Numbered from the stretch's first letter, positions 32,940 through 40,807 are shown. The stretch: DNA of 64,000 bases from Geodermatophilus arenarius (GCF_042654585.1 NZ_JBHSGR010000011.1:85055-149054), one strand, 5' to 3'. Notes: a model not told the origin generated them from the sequence alone. Program-made: numbers and translations.

Positions 32940-33440
32940 TCAGCCCGGGAGGCCCACCGAGCGCAGGAGTCCCGCCCGGCCCTGGGTGAGGCCCTGGCCG
33001 ATCGCGCGGACCTTCCACTGGCCCGAGCGGCGGTACACCTCGGTCACCAGCAGGCCGGGGGCGTCCGGCAGGTCCTCCACCGGGTAGGCGGCCAGCGGCT
33101 CGCCGGACGCGGTGCGCACGGTCGCGGTCAGGCCGGTCAGCGCCCGCGCGCCGGGACCGGGCACGTCCAGCGCGAGGACGACGCCGGCGACGTCGTCCGG
33201 GGTGGCGCGCAGGTCGACGAGCACCTCGAAGCGCTCGCGGTCGCCGGTCGACGTCGGGTGCTGCCAGGTGACCTGGTGCGCCGGGCTCAGTGCCCGGCCG
33301 CGGTCGTCGCAGGCGACCGCGGTCAGGACGGCGGGCACGCCGGCACCGCGCCAGCCGAGCTCGACCCGCACCTGGGCGGCCGGCTGCTGCGATGCCGAGC
33401 GCAGCGGTGCGTTGGCGCCCCGCACCAGCGTGGTCGTCAT
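32940..33440 (-). CDS. TerD-family protein
   Basis: A 166-residue protein from ATG 33440 with AGGAGG 8 bp upstream. The TerD pattern is visible in VRVELGWRG, the central VDLRATPDDVAGVVLALDV, and the C-terminal VTEVYRRSGQWKVRAIGQGLTQG that typifies the fold. TerD proteins are calcium-binding stress proteins found in tellurite-resistance, phage-inhibition and other conflict clusters (family knowledge). It is probably the first gene of the minus-strand cluster. A gap of 160 bp separates it from the next gene, so a second promoter could lie there. Confidence 0.87.
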   Translation of the reverse strand: MTTTLVRGANAPLRSASQQPAAQVRVELGWRGAGVPAVLTAVACDDRGRALSPAHQVTWQHPTSTGDRERFEVLVDLRATPDDVAGVVLALDVPGPGARALTGLTATVRTASGEPLAAYPVEDLPDAPGLLVTEVYRRSGQWKVRAIGQGLTQGRAGLLRSVGLPG

Positions 33441-33627
33441 GCGCGGCGTCCTCCTGTGCAGTGCCGGGCGCTCTCCGCGCCGGCCCCGGGGAGAGTAGGT
33501 CGGGAACCGGCCGGTGTCGCTGATCCCGGACGCGCCGTGACCTTCTGGTGTCAGACGGTGAGGCAGGTGGGACGGAGGAGAGGCACGGGGCAGGAGAGGA
33601 CCCGACCGTCCGTCCTCCTGCCCGTCG

Positions 33628-33681
33628 TCGACCTGCTGCTGTCTCCGGCCCGCTGAGGCAGCAGCAGGTCGACACCCGGCG
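33628..33681. repeat. Palindromic interspersed repeat, family R2, copy B
   Basis: A 54-nt element in the same orientation as copy A. Left arm TCGACCTGCTGCTGTCTC pairs almost perfectly with GAGGCAGCAGCAGGTCGA around a 9-nt loop. Compared with copy A, the left-arm change G to T is matched by a C to A change in the pairing arm, which keeps the stem. It lies 188 bp outside the TerD start codon. Confidence 0.8.
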
Positions 33682-33739
33682 CCTGCGCGCCCCGTCAGCG
33701 GCCGGTGTGCCGGACGGGGGAACGGGGTGGGTCGATCGG

Positions 33740-33984
33740 GTGACGTCTCGTCCCACCGGCGCGCCCGGGCCCCCGCCGCGGACGGGGCGCCGTCATCCTC
33801 GGCGCCCACCGTCCCGGGAGGTCCCGTTGAGCTCCTCGCACCGCTGTCCCGCGCAGGTCTGCACCTGCCCGCCCGCGTCCCGCCCCGTCGCGACCGCCGT
33901 CGTGCGCCGCCGCCCGGGGTGGGGGAGCGGTCCCGCCGCGCCGTCGTCGCCGGCTTCGATGACGGATCGCTGACGAGACGTCAC
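33740..33984. repeat. 13-nt perfect inverted repeat pair
   Basis: GTGACGTCTCGTC at 33740-33752 and its exact complement GACGAGACGTCAC at 33972-33984 flank 219 bp without a recognisable gene. The pair could be operator half-sites, the ends of a miniature element, or chance. No target duplication is evident. Confidence 0.5.
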
Positions 33985-34072
33985 ACCCGTCCCACGGGCG
34001 GGCACGACGTCGCAGGTGGGTGGCATGTTCTGGCTCCCGGGTCCTGACGGACCCCCGAGCGAGGAGACCCGC

Positions 34073-34213
34073 GTGCTGTGTGACACCTGCGCCGCCGAGA
34101 CGCACCCCGGCCCGGTCTGCGCCCGCTGTGCCGCGCTGGCGCAGCTGACCCAGCCGGTGCTGCGGCTGGAGACCCGCCGCCGGCCCCCGGTCCCCCCGGC
34201 GCCGGCGCGCTGA
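34073..34213 (+). CDS. Small zinc-ribbon-like protein
   Basis: A 46-residue protein from GTG 34073 with GAGGAG 6 bp upstream. The sequence opens with two CxxC pairs (CDTCAAETHPGPVCARC), a compact zinc knuckle, followed by a basic Pro-rich tail. A bidirectional hairpin follows the stop. The partner and role are unknown. Confidence 0.6.
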   Translation: MLCDTCAAETHPGPVCARCAALAQLTQPVLRLETRRRPPVPPAPAR

Positions 34214-34219
34214 GACGCC

Positions 34220-34254
34220 GCACCGGCTCCGCGGCGGTCCCGCGGAGCCGGTGC
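34220..34254. terminator. Bidirectional hairpin terminator
   Basis: Perfect 14-bp stem (GCACCGGCTCCGCG / CGCGGAGCCGGTGC) with a 7-nt loop, between the converging zinc-ribbon and MMPL genes. Confidence 0.85.
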
Positions 34255-34264
34255 GACCCGCACT

Positions 34265-36457
34265 TCACCCGACGCCGGCCGGCTCCGGCACCCGCGGCGG
34301 CGACACCGGGGCGCCCGGGTCCCCGCCGTCGGACTCGCGGATGCCGTACAAGGCGTAGAGCCGGCCCAGCGGCCCCGGCGCCCACCAGTTGGCCCGCCCC
34401 AGCAGCCGCATCGTCGCCGGCACCAGCAGGGTCCGGACGACGGTCGCGTCCAGCACGATCGCGATCGCCATCGCGACGCCGATCATCTTGATGAAGGTGA
34501 TCCCCGAGGTGGAGAACGCCCCGATCACCACGAGCAGCAGCAGCGCCGCGCTGGTGATGATCCCGCCGGTGCGCTGCAGCCCGGTGGCGACGGCGGCGGT
34601 GTTGTCGCCGGTTAGGTCGTACTGCTCGCGGATCCGGGACATGAGGAAGACCTCGTAGTCCATCGACAGCCCGAACACGATGGCCAGCACCAGGATCGGC
34701 TGGGTCGCCTCGATGAACCCGGTCGGCGTGAAGCCCAGGACGCCGGACAGGTTGCCGTCCTGGAAGACCCACACCAGCGCGCCGAACGAGGCGCCCAGCG
34801 ACAGGACGTTCACCAGCACCGCCTTGACCGGCAGCACCACCGACCCGAAGGCCAGGAACAGCAGCACGAACGTCGTCGAGACGACGATCAGCGCCATCCA
34901 CGGCAGCAGCGACCCGAGGCTGTCCAGCAGGTCGGTCATCACCGCGCTCTCGCCGCCGACGAGCACCTCCCCATCCGGCGGGGCGGGCACGTCGCGGACG
35001 TCGGCGACCAGCGCGCGGGCGCCGGCGTCGACCGGGTCGCCGTCGTAGGCCACCGCCACCCGCGCGGTCGTGCCGGCCGCGCCGGTCACCGTCGCGCCGT
35101 CCACCTCCGGCAGCGCGGCGACGTCGGCCACGTAGGCCTCGAGCGCGGCGGCGCCGGCGGGGGAGTCGACCGGGTCGGGCAGGCCGACCACGGCGGTCAC
35201 CGGGCCCGACGGCGCCGGTGGGAAGTCGCGGTCGATCGTCTCGGCCACCACCCGGCTCTCCGTGCCGGCGGGCAGCGCGCGGACGTCGATCGCGCCGAAC
35301 TGCACCCGCAGGAACGGCAGCGCCAGCACCAGCAGCAGCCCGACGACGGCGACGGTCACCACCACCGGCCGGCGCATGACGCCGCGGGCGATGCGCTCCC
35401 ACGCCCCGCGGCCGGGCGCTTCGTGCCGCGCCCGGCGGCGCCACGGCACCGACAGCGCGTCCACCCGCGTCCCGAGCACCGCCAGCAGCGCGGGCAGCAG
35501 GGTCAGCGCGGCGAGCATCGCGACCAGCACCGCGCTCACCCCGCCGAAGCCCATCGAGCGGAGGAACACCTGCGGGAACACCACCAGCCCGGCCAGCGAC
35601 AGCGCCACGGTGATCCCGGAGACGGCGACCGTGCGGCCCGCCGTCGCCATCGTGCGCGCCAGCGCGTCCTCGACGGTGGCCTGCCGGCGCACCTCCTCGC
35701 GGAACCGGCTGACGACGAACAGGCCGTAGTCGATGGCCAGCCCCAGGCCGAGGATCGTCACGATGTTGACCGCGAACACCGACACCTCGGTGAACAGGCT
35801 GACCACCCGCAGCGCGGTGAACGCCCCGAGGATCGCGGTGACGCCGATGGCCAGCGGCAGGCTCGCGGCGGCCAGGCTGCCGAACACGACGACGAGCAGC
35901 ACCGCCAGCACCGGCAGCGAGATCGCCTCGGCGCGGGCGATGTCGGCGCTGACCCGCTCGTTGATGTCGCGCTCCACCGTGGTGGCGCCGCCGATCGACG
36001 TCTCCAGGCCGGGCGCGGACAGCCGGTCCTCGACCACGTCGACGGCCGCGGTGCGCGCGTCGGCGTCCCCGGCCAGTTGCAGCACGGCGTAGGTGGAGCG
36101 GCGGTCCTCGCTCACCAGCGGCGCGGCGCCGGTGTCGAACCAGGTCGTGGCCCGCTCGACCACGCCGTCGGGGAGCCCGGTCAGGGACGTGGCGACCGCG
36201 TCCCGGAAGGCGGGGTCGTCGACGGTCAGGTCGTCGCTGCGGTACAGGACGACGACGTCGGAGGCGTCGCGGCCGAGCTCGCGGACCGCCAGCGCGGCGG
36301 CCCGGGCGCTCTCGCTGCCCGGGTCCTCGAAGCCGCCGCCGGTCAGCCGGCCGAAGACGCCCGTGCCCCACACGCCCGCGACGACGACGGCGACGGCGCT
36401 GAGCGCCAGCACCCACCGTCGCCGTCGGTACACCACTCGTCCGAGGGCCTCGAACAC
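34265..36457 (-). CDS. MMPL-family RND exporter
   Basis: A 730-residue membrane protein with two repeats of the MMPL fold. TM1 is near the N-terminus (RWVLALSAVAVVVAGVWGTG), large extracytoplasmic loops follow, and two TM bundles are present. The proton-relay Asp-Tyr pairs are conserved in both halves: LGLAIDYGLFVVSRFREE and FGLSMDYEVFLMSRIREQ. Such pumps move lipids or hydrophobic compounds using the proton gradient (family knowledge). Start GTG 36457. A TetR gene is divergent from it across a palindrome-rich 103-bp region, so TetR control is likely. Confidence 0.92.
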   Translation of the reverse strand: MFEALGRVVYRRRRWVLALSAVAVVVAGVWGTGVFGRLTGGGFEDPGSESARAAALAVRELGRDASDVVVLYRSDDLTVDDPAFRDAVATSLTGLPDGVVERATTWFDTGAAPLVSEDRRSTYAVLQLAGDADARTAAVDVVEDRLSAPGLETSIGGATTVERDINERVSADIARAEAISLPVLAVLLVVVFGSLAAASLPLAIGVTAILGAFTALRVVSLFTEVSVFAVNIVTILGLGLAIDYGLFVVSRFREEVRRQATVEDALARTMATAGRTVAVSGITVALSLAGLVVFPQVFLRSMGFGGVSAVLVAMLAALTLLPALLAVLGTRVDALSVPWRRRARHEAPGRGAWERIARGVMRRPVVVTVAVVGLLLVLALPFLRVQFGAIDVRALPAGTESRVVAETIDRDFPPAPSGPVTAVVGLPDPVDSPAGAAALEAYVADVAALPEVDGATVTGAAGTTARVAVAYDGDPVDAGARALVADVRDVPAPPDGEVLVGGESAVMTDLLDSLGSLLPWMALIVVSTTFVLLFLAFGSVVLPVKAVLVNVLSLGASFGALVWVFQDGNLSGVLGFTPTGFIEATQPILVLAIVFGLSMDYEVFLMSRIREQYDLTGDNTAAVATGLQRTGGIITSAALLLLVVIGAFSTSGITFIKMIGVAMAIAIVLDATVVRTLLVPATMRLLGRANWWAPGPLGRLYALYGIRESDGGDPGAPVSPPRVPEPAGVG

Positions 36458-36486
36458 GGCAGCCCCTCCCTCTCCCGGTAGGCTGG

Positions 36487-36532
36487 GTGAACACTGTTAG
36501 CGAACGGCGATAACTCTGCATACACCGTTCAC
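36487..36532. promoter_or_regulatory. Probable TetR operator region between MMPL and TetR genes
   Basis: Nested inverted repeats. Outer arms are GTGAACACTGT (36487-36497) and ACACCGTTCAC (36522-36532), 9/11 complementary. Inner GTTAGCGaacggCGATAAC is nearly palindromic. The segment is much richer in A/T than its surroundings and lies between two divergent starts. CACTGTTAGC here recurs as CACTGCTAGC/CACTGCTAAC in the site at 37300-37334. Confidence 0.65.
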
Positions 36533-36560
36533 TGACGTCAACCCCGGGAGGTGGTCGGCC

Positions 36561-37292
36561 GTGGCGGAGCCGGGAGGCAGGCGCGAGCGGCTGCGCGCCG
36601 AGACGCTGCGTGACATCCGGAGCGCGGCCCGCCGCGTGCTGGTCGAGCACGGGCCCGACGGGCTGGCGCTGCGGGCGATCGCGCGCGAGGTGGGGCTGAC
36701 CGCGCCCGCGCTGTACCGCTACTACGCCAGCCGCGAGGAGCTCGTCGAGCAGGTGGTGGCCGACCTCTACGACGAGCTGTGCGACCACCTCGAGGCCGCG
36801 CGCGACGCCGTCGCCCCGCCCCGGCCCGGCGCGCAGCTGCTGGTCACCTCACGCGCCTTCCGTGCGTGGGCGGTCGGCCACCCGCCCGAGTTCGGGCTGC
36901 TCTTCGGCTCCGCGGCCGACGGCGTCGTCCCCGACGAGACCGGCGACGGGCCGGCCGCGGTCGCCGGCCGCCGCTTCGGGGGGATCTTCGCCGCCCTCCT
37001 GGCGGCCGTGTACCTCCAGCGGCCGTTCCCGGTCCCGGCCGACGCCGACCTCGAGCCCGACTTCCGGGACCAGCTGCGCACCTGGTGCGCCACGTTCCCG
37101 GTCGAGCTCCCGCTGGGCGTGATGGCGGTCTTCCTCTCCTGCTGGGTGCGCTTGTACGGACTGGTCTGCATGGAGGTCTTCGGGCACCTGAGGTTCGCCC
37201 TGGTCGACGCCGCGCCGCTGTTCGAGGCGGAGATGCGGGCGATCGGGGAGCAACTGGGCATCTCGGCCGACTGGGTGCCGCCGGGGACGTGA
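36561..37292 (+). CDS. TetR-family transcriptional regulator
   Basis: A 243-residue protein from GTG 36561 (GGGAGG upstream). The N-terminal helix-turn-helix is clear: LALRAIAREVGLTAPALYRYYASREELVEQ. The rest is a ligand-binding domain of the WHG/TetR_C type with AWAVGHPPEFGLLFG. It most likely represses the divergent MMPL exporter and itself through the palindromes between them, responding to a pump substrate (inference). Confidence 0.92.
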   Translation: MAEPGGRRERLRAETLRDIRSAARRVLVEHGPDGLALRAIAREVGLTAPALYRYYASREELVEQVVADLYDELCDHLEAARDAVAPPRPGAQLLVTSRAFRAWAVGHPPEFGLLFGSAADGVVPDETGDGPAAVAGRRFGGIFAALLAAVYLQRPFPVPADADLEPDFRDQLRTWCATFPVELPLGVMAVFLSCWVRLYGLVCMEVFGHLRFALVDAAPLFEAEMRAIGEQLGISADWVPPGT

Positions 37293-37299
37293 CGTGCCT

Positions 37300-37334
37300 C
37301 ACTGCTAGCAATCCGCTTGCTGTTGTTAGCAGTG
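37300..37334. promoter_or_regulatory. Second candidate TetR-type palindrome
   Basis: CACTGCTA (37300-37307) and TAGCAGTG (37327-37334) form an 8-bp inverted repeat. It lies between the TetR stop and the ferritin-like gene and shares the CACTGYTARC half-site with the MMPL/TetR region. It could bring the downstream gene under the same regulator, or act as a weak terminator. Confidence 0.5.
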
Positions 37335-37392
37335 TCCGGTGACGGGGCAGGAAGAGGGCGTCAGGCCGTCCCCGATCACTGGAGTCCCCGCC

Positions 37393-38373
37393 GTGACCGA
37401 CAACGACAACGCCAAGATCGTCAACCAGCTCCGCGCGCTCGTCCTGCTCAGCCAGACCGAGGAGCAGATCGCCCGCACCCGGGTGCTGCAGGCCCGGACC
37501 GACGCCGTCCGCCGCGAGCTGACCCAGAACGCCGACAACGCCGCCGAGCGGACCCGCCTGATCACCGCCGAGCTGCGCGAGCTCGGCGGCGTGCCGGACG
37601 TCGTGACCCCGAGCCTCGGCCGGCTGGGCGCCGTCCTCAAGGCCACCTTCGAGCAGGCCGCGCCCATCGAGGAGGCGCTGCTGCAGGACCTCGTGCTCGA
37701 GCACCAGCTGCTCGACCGCGCCCTGTACCTCAAGGTGCTCGGCCAGAAGGCCGGCCTCGAGAAGGTCGTGCGGCTCGCCGAGGGCCTGGTCACCGCCCAC
37801 GAGGCGACCGTCGACTGGCTGCGCGTCGTGCTGGCCGAGGAGGCGCTGGGCGGGCCCGCCGCGCTGCGGCCCACGCCCTTCCAGCAGGTCGCCGGCGCCG
37901 CGAGCCGCGCCGTCGTCGCCCCGTACCGCTTCGTCGCCAGCCGGGTGAACGAGGCCCTGGACACCGCCGAGCAGCGGCGGCAGAAGGTCGGCGAGGAGAT
38001 CGGGCAGGCCGCCAGCAAGGCCAGCGGCTTCGCGGGCGCCGTCCGCGAGACCCTGGGGGCCGGCCGGAGCGCCGCGCTGCGCCGGGCCGAGCGGGTCGCC
38101 GACCGCGAGGGCAACCGCGAGGCCGCCGACGCCGCCCGGGCCGCCCGCGAGGAGCTCGGCGACGTCTCCGCCGACGAGCTGCCCGTCAAGGGCTTCGACT
38201 CGCTGTCGACCCCGGACGCCGCCGAGGCCGCCAAGGCCCTGCGCGACCCGCGCCAGATCAACGTGCTCATCCGGTACGAGGAGACGCACAAGAACCGGTC
38301 GGACGTGATCAGCGCCGCGCAGGTGGCGCTGGCCGCGGTGGCCAAGGAGGCCGTGGGCGTCGAGGACGAGTGA
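37393..38373 (+). CDS. Ferritin-like domain protein (actinobacterial, uncharacterised)
   Basis: About 326 residues from GTG 37393, opening MTDNDNAKIVNQLRALVLLSQTEEQIARTRV. The first 170 residues are helical with Glu/His-rich pairs (EEALLQDLVLEHQLLDRALYLKVL, TAHEATVDWL), fitting a ferritin-like four-helix bundle (family knowledge). A long charged helical tail follows. I cannot place a definite di-metal site. A strong terminator follows the stop. Confidence 0.65.
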   Translation: MTDNDNAKIVNQLRALVLLSQTEEQIARTRVLQARTDAVRRELTQNADNAAERTRLITAELRELGGVPDVVTPSLGRLGAVLKATFEQAAPIEEALLQDLVLEHQLLDRALYLKVLGQKAGLEKVVRLAEGLVTAHEATVDWLRVVLAEEALGGPAALRPTPFQQVAGAASRAVVAPYRFVASRVNEALDTAEQRRQKVGEEIGQAASKASGFAGAVRETLGAGRSAALRRAERVADREGNREAADAARAAREELGDVSADELPVKGFDSLSTPDAAEAAKALRDPRQINVLIRYEETHKNRSDVISAAQVALAAVAKEAVGVEDE

Positions 38374-38392
38374 CGCCGGGCTGACACGCTCC

Positions 38393-38427
38393 GGAGGGCC
38401 CGCACCCACCCTGGGTGCGGGCCCTCC
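38393..38427 (+). terminator. Strong hairpin terminator
   Basis: Perfect 16-bp stem (GGAGGGCCCGCACCCA with its complement) and a CCC loop, 19 nt after the ferritin-like gene stop. No T-tract. Confidence 0.92.
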
Positions 38428-38493
38428 GCTGACCGGGGGAGATCCGCGTCGCAGCCGGTCGCGACCGTCCGGTTCCTCGGGGAAGGTGGGGGC

Positions 38494-38919
38494 ATGCAGA
38501 TCACTCCCGAGGCCCTGGAGCAGGAGTTCTCGCTCCAGACGGCCGCCACCCGCCTCGACTTCCTCAGCCGGCGGGACTCCGGGGCGACGACGCTCAACAC
38601 CGTCCGTGACCGGAACGACGACGACTGGGCCTCGCTGCTGAGCGAGCAGACCTCTCTCGACGTGCCGGAGTCCCTGGAGATCCTCGCGCTCGGCGAGGTC
38701 ATCGCCCGCAAGGCCCACGACAGCCAGCTGATCGGCTTCCGCGCCGCGCTGCGCGGCGGGGCGAGCTGGGAGCAGATCGCCGCGGCACTGGGCGTCACCC
38801 CGGACCAGGCCTGGGAGGCCTACCACCGGGCCATCGAGCGCCAGGAGCGCAGCGCCGACCTCGCGCCCGACGAGGCCGCCTCCGCCCGCGAGCTCGCCGG
38901 CGGACGCCCCGGCGCCTGA
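38494..38919 (+). CDS. Conserved actinobacterial protein with HTH-like C-terminus
   Basis: A 141-residue soluble protein from ATG 38494 (GGGGAAGG upstream). The second half, VIARKAHDSQLIGFRAALRG followed by GASWEQIAAALGVTPDQAWEAYH, looks like a helix-turn-helix. The N-terminal half contains FLSRRDSGATTLNTV. It could be a small DNA-binding protein. No family name is certain. A perfect terminator follows. Confidence 0.7.
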   Translation: MQITPEALEQEFSLQTAATRLDFLSRRDSGATTLNTVRDRNDDDWASLLSEQTSLDVPESLEILALGEVIARKAHDSQLIGFRAALRGGASWEQIAAALGVTPDQAWEAYHRAIERQERSADLAPDEAASARELAGGRPGA

Positions 38920-38930
38920 TCGACCGCCGC

Positions 38931-38962
38931 GAGGGCCCGGCCGCCGCGGCGGCCGGGCCCTC
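38931..38962 (+). terminator. Perfect palindromic terminator
   Basis: A 32-nt perfect palindrome with half-site GAGGGCCCGGCCGCCG, directly after the small HTH-like gene. Confidence 0.88.
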
Positions 38963-39013
38963 GGCGCGTCAGCGGACCTCGACGCCCCGCCAGAAGGCCA
39001 CCCGGCCGGTGAT

Positions 39014-39250
39014 CTACCTCGCCGCGTCCTCCGGCTCGGGGTAGTACCAGGCCGCGTCGGGGTTGGTCCGCCCGTCGACCTCGAGGGAGAAGTAGGAGGC
39101 CCGGCCCTTCCACGGGCAGGTGGTGTGCGTCGCCGACGGGCGCAGCACGTCCTCGCGCACCGACTCGCGCGGGAAGTAGGCGTTGCCCTCGACGACGACG
39201 ACGTCGTCGGACTCCGCGACGACGGTCCCGTTCCACGTGGCTGTGGTCAT
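39014..39250 (-). CDS. DUF427 family protein
   Basis: A 78-residue protein from ATG 39250. The family pattern is clear: WNGTVVAESDDVVVVEGNAYFP, then THTTCPWKGRASYFSLEVDG and AAWYYPEP. These small beta-rich proteins are common in actinobacteria and their function is unknown. The length is normal for the short form. Confidence 0.9.
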   Translation of the reverse strand: MTTATWNGTVVAESDDVVVVEGNAYFPRESVREDVLRPSATHTTCPWKGRASYFSLEVDGRTNPDAAWYYPEPEDAAR

Positions 39251-39370
39251 GCCGCGATCGTGCCGCCCGCCGCCGCGTCCCGCAGGCGTACCGGCGGGCC
39301 GGCTGGGCATGTGTGGGGAGAGAGGGCGCAGCACACGCCGCCCCGTCCGTCCTGCACGAGGAGCCCGCCC

Positions 39371-39622
39371 ATGTCCCAGGCCGCCCGTCCGCCCGACCCC
39401 GACGACGCGCGGCGGGGCATGCAGCCGCGGCCCAAGCGCGGCCGGGCGATGTTCTTCGGGACCTTCCTCGGCCTGATCGTGCTGGTGTTCGCCTTCATCC
39501 TGCTGGTCAGCCAGTGCGGCACCGGGGACGACGACGAGGTGTACGAGGACGACCCGTCCGGCGCCCCCGCGAGCGTCAGCGTCGTGCTCGAGGACCCCGT
39601 CCCTGCCCCGGTCGCGACCTGA
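39371..39622 (+). CDS. Small single-pass membrane protein with acidic tail
   Basis: An 83-residue protein from ATG 39371 with GAGGAG upstream. A basic N-terminus (PRPKRGRAMFF) precedes one TM helix (GTFLGLIVLVFAFILLVSQC) and an acidic tail (GDDDEVYEDD). No known domain is present. Confidence 0.65.
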   Translation: MSQAARPPDPDDARRGMQPRPKRGRAMFFGTFLGLIVLVFAFILLVSQCGTGDDDEVYEDDPSGAPASVSVVLEDPVPAPVAT

Positions 39623-39736
39623 CCCGCGCGGGGGATGCCGCGGCGCGTCCTCCTGACCAGCGCGTTCGCCGTGTGTGAGGGTGCCCGTCGGACCGCGTGC
39701 CACCCCGGCGCCGGTCGGAGCACCGAGGAGCACGTG

Positions 39737-40366
39737 ATGACGAACCCGGGACAGCCCGGCACCCCGCCGCCGGCAGGGGGCCCGCAGCCCGGCCGGCCCG
39801 TCCCGCCGCAGGGCGCCCCGCAGCCGGGGGGTTGGCAGCCGCCCGCCGGCGGTCCGCCGCAGCCCGGCGCGTGGGGGCAGCCCCACACCGGCCAGCCGCC
39901 GTACGGCCAGCCCGGCCAGCCGCCGTTCGCTCAGGCCCAGCCCGGTCAGCCCGCGTTCGGCCAGCCCGGCGTCCCGGGGCAGTTCGGTCCCGGCCGGCCC
40001 GGTCAGCCGGGTCCCTCCGGCGGCCCGGCGCCGGCCGGGAAGCCGGGCAAGGGCAGGAGGATCGGCAGCGTCGTCGCCGCGGTCGCCGTCGCGGGCGGCA
40101 TCGCCGCGTTCCGCTTCGTCGACTTCGGCGCCCCCGAGGTCGGCGACTGCGTCCAGTCCACCGGCTCGTCGGAGGTCGACGTCGTCGACTGCGACGACCC
40201 GGCGGCCGAGCTCCGGGTGGTCGGCGTCGAGGAGGAGGAGCAGACGGAGAGCGAGTACCTCGCCGACCCCGACACCTGCATCGACTTCGCCTCGGCCACC
40301 GAGGCGCTCTGGTACGGCAACACCGGCGACGAGGGCACGGTCTACTGCCTCGAGCCCGTCGCCTGA
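39737..40366 (+). CDS. LppU/SCO3897-like membrane protein
   Basis: A 209-residue protein from ATG 39737 (GAGGAG 6 bp upstream). A Pro/Gln/Gly-rich cytoplasmic region of about 105 residues with repeated QPG units precedes a TM segment (RIGSVVAAVAVAGGIAAFRF). The external domain has four cysteines: VGDCVQ, VVDCDDP, DTCIDF and VYCLEP. The last part matches the LppU/SCO3897 family, which is uncharacterised (family knowledge). Confidence 0.78.
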   Translation: MTNPGQPGTPPPAGGPQPGRPVPPQGAPQPGGWQPPAGGPPQPGAWGQPHTGQPPYGQPGQPPFAQAQPGQPAFGQPGVPGQFGPGRPGQPGPSGGPAPAGKPGKGRRIGSVVAAVAVAGGIAAFRFVDFGAPEVGDCVQSTGSSEVDVVDCDDPAAELRVVGVEEEEQTESEYLADPDTCIDFASATEALWYGNTGDEGTVYCLEPVA

Positions 40367-40382
40367 TCCGAGCTCCCCACCC

Positions 40383-40415
40383 GAGCGCCCCGCCGGCCCG
40401 GCCGGCGGGGCGCTC
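40383..40415. terminator. Bidirectional hairpin terminator
   Basis: A 16-bp perfect stem (GAGCGCCCCGCCGGCC and complement) around one C, between the converging LppU-like and thioesterase genes. Confidence 0.88.
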
Positions 40416-40423
40416 GTGCGTTC

Positions 40424-40807
40424 TCAGCGCTCGAGCAGCGCGAACGTCGCGACGGCGTGCGCCAGCGCCCTGCCCTCCTGCTCGACGTCGGCCTCGCAGA
40501 TGGTCAGGTGCTCGCCGCGCGTGCGCACCCGGCCGCGGACCTCGAGCGGGCCGGGCCTGCCCGGGCGCAGGTAGGTGACGGTGAGCTGACTGGTCGCGGG
40601 CACCTCGCCGTCGCCGGTGGTGCTGCGCACCGCCTGGCCCATCACCGTGTCCACCAGCGTCGCGACGACGCCGCCGTGCAGCGTGCCCGCCGGGTTCAGG
40701 TGCTCGTCGCGGACCTCGAACGCCAGCGTCGCGGCGCCGTCGCCGGCGTCCTCCACCGTCGCACCGAGCCGTCCGGCGAACCCGCCGGGGGTCCCGTCGT
40801 CTGCCAT
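40424..40807 (-). CDS. PaaI-type hotdog-fold thioesterase
   Basis: A 127-residue protein. NPAGTLHGGVVATLVDTVMG is the conserved hotdog segment, with Asp at the catalytic position used by PaaI-type acyl-CoA thioesterases (family knowledge). The remainder fits the second half of the fold (TVTYLRPGRPGPLEVRGRV). The substrate is unknown. Confidence 0.9.
   Translation of the reverse strand: MADDGTPGGFAGRLGATVEDAGDGAATLAFEVRDEHLNPAGTLHGGVVATLVDTVMGQAVRSTTGDGEVPATSQLTVTYLRPGRPGPLEVRGRVRTRGEHLTICEADVEQEGRALAHAVATFALLER

Larger units (their letters stand above)
33441..34072. other. Long intergenic region upstream of the TerD cluster
   Basis: About 630 bp without a convincing gene. It holds R2 repeat copy B (33628-33681) and a 13-nt perfect inverted repeat (33740-33752 and 33972-33984). 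A weak 48-codon reading frame from TTG 33827 to TGA 33973, preceded by GGGAGG, has no family features and is not called. The TerD promoter should lie at its left end, but I could not identify clear -10/-35 boxes. Confidence 0.5.

Noticed and set aside
13120..33440. Prophage
   Set aside because: No capsid, terminase, portal, tail or integrase genes were recognised; the tubulin-like protein does not come with phage genes.
29418..33656. Long plus-strand open frame opposite the vWA and TerD genes
   Set aside because: No domains or start context; the opposite strand has a signal peptide, vWA domain and TerD motifs.
33827..33973. Short frame with TTG start and GGGAGG upstream in the TerD intergenic region
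   Set aside because: Only 48 codons with no family features and inside the inverted-repeat pair; too weak to call.
33740..33984. Insertion sequence
   Set aside because: Short inverted repeats only; no transposase and no target duplication.
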